This document shows, piece after piece, positions 60,751 through 64,000 of a stretch of 64,000 nucleotides of DNA; within the stretch, counting starts at the first letter, position 1; every line of letters begins with the position of its first letter. Below the pieces are notes generated by a model, which saw nothing but the letters and a program-made list of their open reading frames with translations, did no database searches and had not been told where the DNA came from. The stretch comes from Melampsora larici-populina 98AG31 (Eukaryota; Basidiomycota; Pucciniomycetes; Pucciniales; Melampsoraceae). The stretch lies in NCBI RefSeq assembly GCF_000204055.1, contig NW_006768782.1, positions 372,836 through 436,835 on the forward strand, given 5' to 3'. Position numbers and translations under genes: made by a program.

Positions 60751-61054
60751 AAAGATGACTTTGTTGGAGTTTATTATGAACTCCAACAATTATACCTTCA
60801 CCTCTTGCGCAACTGTATCATGTATATTTTGCATGTCTAACAAGTGTAACTGATGACTTTCTGTTACACTTGTTTATACTCAATGAACTTGTACCCCCAT
60901 AAAAAGATGACTTTGTTGGAGTTTATTATGAACTCCAAAAATTATACCTTCACCTCTTGCGCAACTGTATCATGTATATTTTGCATGTCTAACAAGTGTA
61001 ACTGATGAATTTCTGTTACACTTGTTTATACTCAATGAACTCGTACCCCCATAA
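60751..61054 (+). repeat. Two tandem 152-bp units
   Basis: AAAGATGACTTTGTTGGAGT begins at 60751 and again at 60903. The two units are almost identical through CTTGCGCAACTGTATCATG, AACAAGTGTAACTGATGA and TACCCCCATAA. A further half-unit precedes them (from about 60700). Confidence 0.9.
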
Positions 61055-61065
61055 GAGGATGTAAT

Positions 61066-61960
61066 ATACTGATACCTCTCTACGCCTCAGGGCAGGGCAT
61101 AGAATGATTGGAATGTTCCATTGTATTGCCTGACTCCATTGTATTCCCAAACCATAATTGGTGCCATAATATGATTTTAGACCTGAGGCCAGGCAAGGAC
61201 TTTGGTTTGGTCCAATGATCCAATGTCCTTACAAAGCACCATTAATCATGGACTTTGGATTGATCCAATGAACCAATGACTCACACTTGGGCAACCACCA
61301 TTAATCCTTGCCCAAGTGTGTGTATCATATATACATATGATGCACTTGGCCAACGGATGACAGATACATTTCATAGACGTATAGTTTATAACACTTACAT
61401 CATCAAAGGTTGTCATTCATTGATACATCTCTACACACAACATGACTAAGGCATGTAGAAATAGTTCCATTGTAAATATCTTCATACCTCTCTTCGCCTC
61501 AGGGCATAGAAAGATTGGAATGTTCCATTGTATTTATTACATACTCCGCTTGATATATCATATGATGCACTTGCGCAAAATACGACGGATACCGCGCATA
61601 GAGAGATGCACAATAGTTTAGAACAATGAATGACACCATCAAAGGTTGTCATTCATTGATACATCTCTACACACTACATGACTAAGGCATTAATAAATAG
61701 TGACATTGTAAATATCTTGATACCTCTCTACGCCTCAGGGCATAGAAAGCTTGGAATGTTCCATTGTATTACATACTCCGTTTGATATATCATCTGATGC
61801 ACTCGCGCAAAGAATGACGGATACCGCGCATAGAGATATGCGCAAAGGACCACAGATATCTTCCATGGAAGGATGGTTTAGATCACTTACACCATCAAAG
61901 TATGTCATTCATTAGTACCTTTCTACCCTAAGAGGCTAAGGCATTAATAAATAGTTCCAT
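61066..61960 (+). repeat. Satellite-like array with units of about 235 bp
   Basis: ATACCTCTCTACGCCTCAGG followed by TTGGAATGTTCCATTGTATT recurs at about 61075, 61486 and 61721. CATCAAAGGTTGTCATTCAT recurs at about 61402 and 61638 and in diverged form at 61897. TACCGCGCATAGAGA recurs at about 61590 and 61824. Confidence 0.85.
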
Positions 61961-62182
61961 TGTTTTCCAACAAGGGAACAATTCCCCCTTGCACAAAGGC
62001 AAGGGGGAATATCTGTTGCATGATCAACAAGTGTACAACTTGCCTTTTACATTGAACACATACCCCCTTAGATGACCCCATATAAGTTTGTAATTGATTA
62101 ATACCTTTCTACACCTCATGACTACGGTATTAAAGCATTGTTCCCTTATACTCCACAATGCTTGGCTTTTACTTTGAACGCC

Positions 62183-62391
62183 TACCCCCGTAAAAGGTTG
62201 TAAACTCTTAATACCCTCCTCAGCCTCAGGCCAATGATCTTTTGGAGTGTTACTTTGCAGTGGCCAAATGTCATTACCCCTTGGCCAACTCTATCTTAAA
62301 TGTCTTGCCTCTTCTAACCATTTTACTTTGAACACATACCCCCGTAAAAGGTTGTAAACTCTTAATACCCTCCTCAGCCTCAGGCCAATGG
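62183..62391 (+). repeat. Direct repeat of about 55 bp, 153 bp apart
   Basis: TACCCCCGTAAAAGGTTGTA and the following CTCTTAATACCCTCCTCAGC occur at 62183-62238 and 62336-62391. The TACCCCCRTAA core is shared with the 60751-61054 repeats. Confidence 0.85.
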
Positions 62392-62399
62392 TCATTACC

Positions 62400-63315
62400 C
62401 CTTGGCCAACTCTATCCTTAAATGTGTTGCATCTTCTAACCAGTGTAACATATAACTTATCTGTTGGAATCACCCATCCGGTGATTCTCTTGCGCAATTG
62501 TTATATATTATTTAAACCAAAGAACCAAGCCATTTGTTTTACTTTCATATATGTTTGTGGTTTGATTAGAGTTGCTCATGTTATTGGTTGGACACAAACT
62601 GTCTCCCATAAAATGTCGTAACTTATAGAATTCCCCCAACCACATTGCTTGTTGTGCAACTCTATCATAGACAATTTGGTTGTACACAAGGAAATGATAT
62701 CACTTTGATATCACTTCCATAGTGATATCAAGTTGATGAACTTCTAAGGGGGTTGTATCATGATTACTTTGTACACCTCTGTCCAATATCTCCACTTAGT
62801 GAGCTTCTAAGGGCCTGGTTATTGATTACTTTGTACACCTCAGTCCAATGACACTCTATAAACAAATAATAATTTTGGTGGACAGGGTTTCCCCACCCTA
62901 TCAAAACTCAACCCCTTCATAAATTTTTACACCTCTGACCAATGCCAGATGCCATTGTTCCATTGAATCCCCTACATTTCATTCCGCTGGGACCACTCTT
63001 TCTTATTTATTTGGGAAGCATAATGTCACCAGTAACATAGCTTAAGAGAAACAAACTGATTTCAATATATATAATAACCTTGTTCCTTGTTTTGTTCATG
63101 CCTTTTTTAAAGATTTCAAAAAATATAAACTTATTCCTTTATTTTCCCATGCCATTCTTACAGATTTAAATATATATACACTTCTTCCTTTCTTTGTTCA
63201 TGCCTTTTGGAACATGTAATACCACCAATATTTATGATAACTCGGTTCGGCTACGCACTACCATTACCAGGTGCAGAGGCCATATATATGTGGTATCAAT
63301 TTTATGGACGTATTT
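62400..63315. other. Repeat-like non-coding DNA
   Basis: No gene was recognised. Phrases such as 'TTGTACACCTCNGTCCAAT' recur at about 62770 and 62832, continuing the repetitive character of the preceding block. Confidence 0.45.
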
Positions 63316-63420
63316 TACAATTTTGATCATTGGGTGAAAACTACATGTACTGTAGCTTTCAACTTGTGACATGTTGAAAGCTACAGGACATTTAGTTTTC
63401 CCCCCATGATCAAAATTGTA
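63316..63420. repeat. Foldback hairpin with 48-bp arms
   Basis: TACAATTTTGATCAT through GCTTTCAAC (63316-63363) is complementary, with a few mismatches, to GTTGAAAGC through GATCAAAATTGTA (63373-63420). The loop is 9 nt. It could fold into a long hairpin if transcribed. It lies 27 bp before the Harbinger element. Confidence 0.85.
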
Positions 63421-63447
63421 CACTAGTCAAGCACAAGGCGCAGGTTA

Positions 63448-64000
63448 GAGCATCTCCACCCACGGCGTGAATAAACACCGTCTATACAATGACAGTTCAA
63501 CAGGTCTTGACCTGTACAAACATTTTACGCGGTGTTTGACAAAACCGCAGCCGTGTAAGTGAAAACGACCAATTACCAATTGAGCCACGCGAGAGATATT
63601 CCTGTGTCATATTCATCCGGCTATGACATCAGGGTGATAGGTGATCTTCACCCTGATGGGTGATATGATCGGATTGTGATGAAGAAATGCAATTTGATCA
63701 AAACCGCTTTGATTAGATTTTTGGTCCATTATCATCATAAGATGGCTGAGCCACCTGATCAACACCCTTTATCGTTGAACAACCTCTTGACTATGTGTGG
63801 ACAAACCAACGATCGATTACGTGTAATCATGAATGCAGCTCAAGTTACTACGGACGTTGCTCGTCACCTCATCACATCGGGTGGTAATCAAAAGCGCCGA
63901 GGCGGTGGCTCCAAGAAGGGCAAACGCCCGAACATATTAAGAAATCGGGAGGAAGCTCACATAGAACTTTACAATGATTACTTCTCTGATAACCCTCGTA
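63448..64000 (+). mobile_element. Left end of a PIF/Harbinger-type transposon (runs off the window)
   Basis: TTA at 63445-63447 is followed by GAGCATCTCCACCCACGG, the same GAGCATC start and TTA target as the MITE at 32799-33153. A transposase-like frame begins at 63742. The right end lies outside the window. Confidence 0.75.
63742..64000 (+). CDS. Harbinger-type transposase/nuclease, N-terminal part
   Basis: The frame starts MAEPPDQHPLSLNNLL and stays open to the window end (86 residues). A basic Gly-rich stretch ('QKRRGGGSKKGKRPN') is followed by 'NREEAHIELYNDYFSDNPR'. That segment corresponds to the N-terminal 'R..GH..L..DYF...P' region I know from plant and fungal HARBI1-like nucleases. 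The catalytic DDE residues would lie downstream, beyond 64000. The call rests on this short motif and on the TIR/TTA context. Confidence 0.7.
   Translation, partial: MAEPPDQHPLSLNNLLTMCGQTNDRLRVIMNAAQVTTDVARHLITSGGNQKRRGGGSKKGKRPNILRNREEAHIELYNDYFSDNPR

Overview
The window is a gene-poor, transposon-rich piece of a basidiomycete genome, most likely a rust fungus (Pucciniales). The evidence is the many short GT-AG introns, AT-rich intergenic DNA, protein families that I recognise as expanded in rusts (a TET/JBP-type dioxygenase and a multi-exon 'EHEVFTPRLF' family), and basidiomycete-like versions of conserved genes. I cannot name the genus. No rRNA, tRNA, CRISPR or viral gene was recognised.

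Layout. 1-9.3 kb is mobile DNA: a 4.25-kb Tc1/mariner-type element with TA target duplications and two convergent genes (381-4631), then a decayed long-LTR-like copy (about 4850-6743) carrying a MITE. 9.3-23.6 kb is an island of cellular genes: an unknown low-complexity nuclear-type protein (minus), a tiny ZNF706/At2g23090-type zinc protein, a CmcJ/NvfI-like oxidoreductase with a signal peptide, a 1.18-kb foldback MITE, a small AIM19-like membrane protein, and a 14-exon DHA2-type MFS exporter. 24.7-32.8 kb is a tyrosine-recombinase retrotransposon (DIRS/Ngaro type) on the minus strand. Its reverse-transcriptase ORF is split by a 1617-bp solo-LTR-like insertion. 32.8-44.1 kb is a second cellular island: a Harbinger-type MITE, a decayed histone H3 pseudogene, KRI1 and a PUS9/RIB2-type pseudouridine synthase in divergent orientation, and a SIW14/OCA1-type phosphatase. 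46.7-52.6 kb is another copy of the long LTR, interrupted by a second, apparently intact copy of the two-gene Tc1/mariner element. 52.7-64 kb holds an acidic hypothetical ORF, the rust 'EHEVFTPRLF' family gene, a TET/JBP-family gene with an in-frame stop just before its catalytic domain, 2.5 kb of satellite-like repeats, a foldback hairpin, and the start of a PIF/Harbinger transposon that runs off the end.

Main discovery. The two Tc1/mariner-type copies (381-4631 and 46754-51049) share one architecture: long TIRs (about 125-135 bp) containing palindromes, a DD34E transposase, and a convergent multi-exon partner gene. The partner encodes a protein with a conserved central 'KxWFHV..IPKTKAE' block, an 'SIGGRECMG..NP' block and a C-terminal SAM-like helical region. 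Conservation of the partner between diverged copies suggests it works in transposition or its control. In copy A both genes are broken; in copy B both read cleanly.

The nested insertions give a relative chronology: the LTR-like element entered the retrotransposon, the two-gene element entered another LTR-like copy, and a MITE entered a third.
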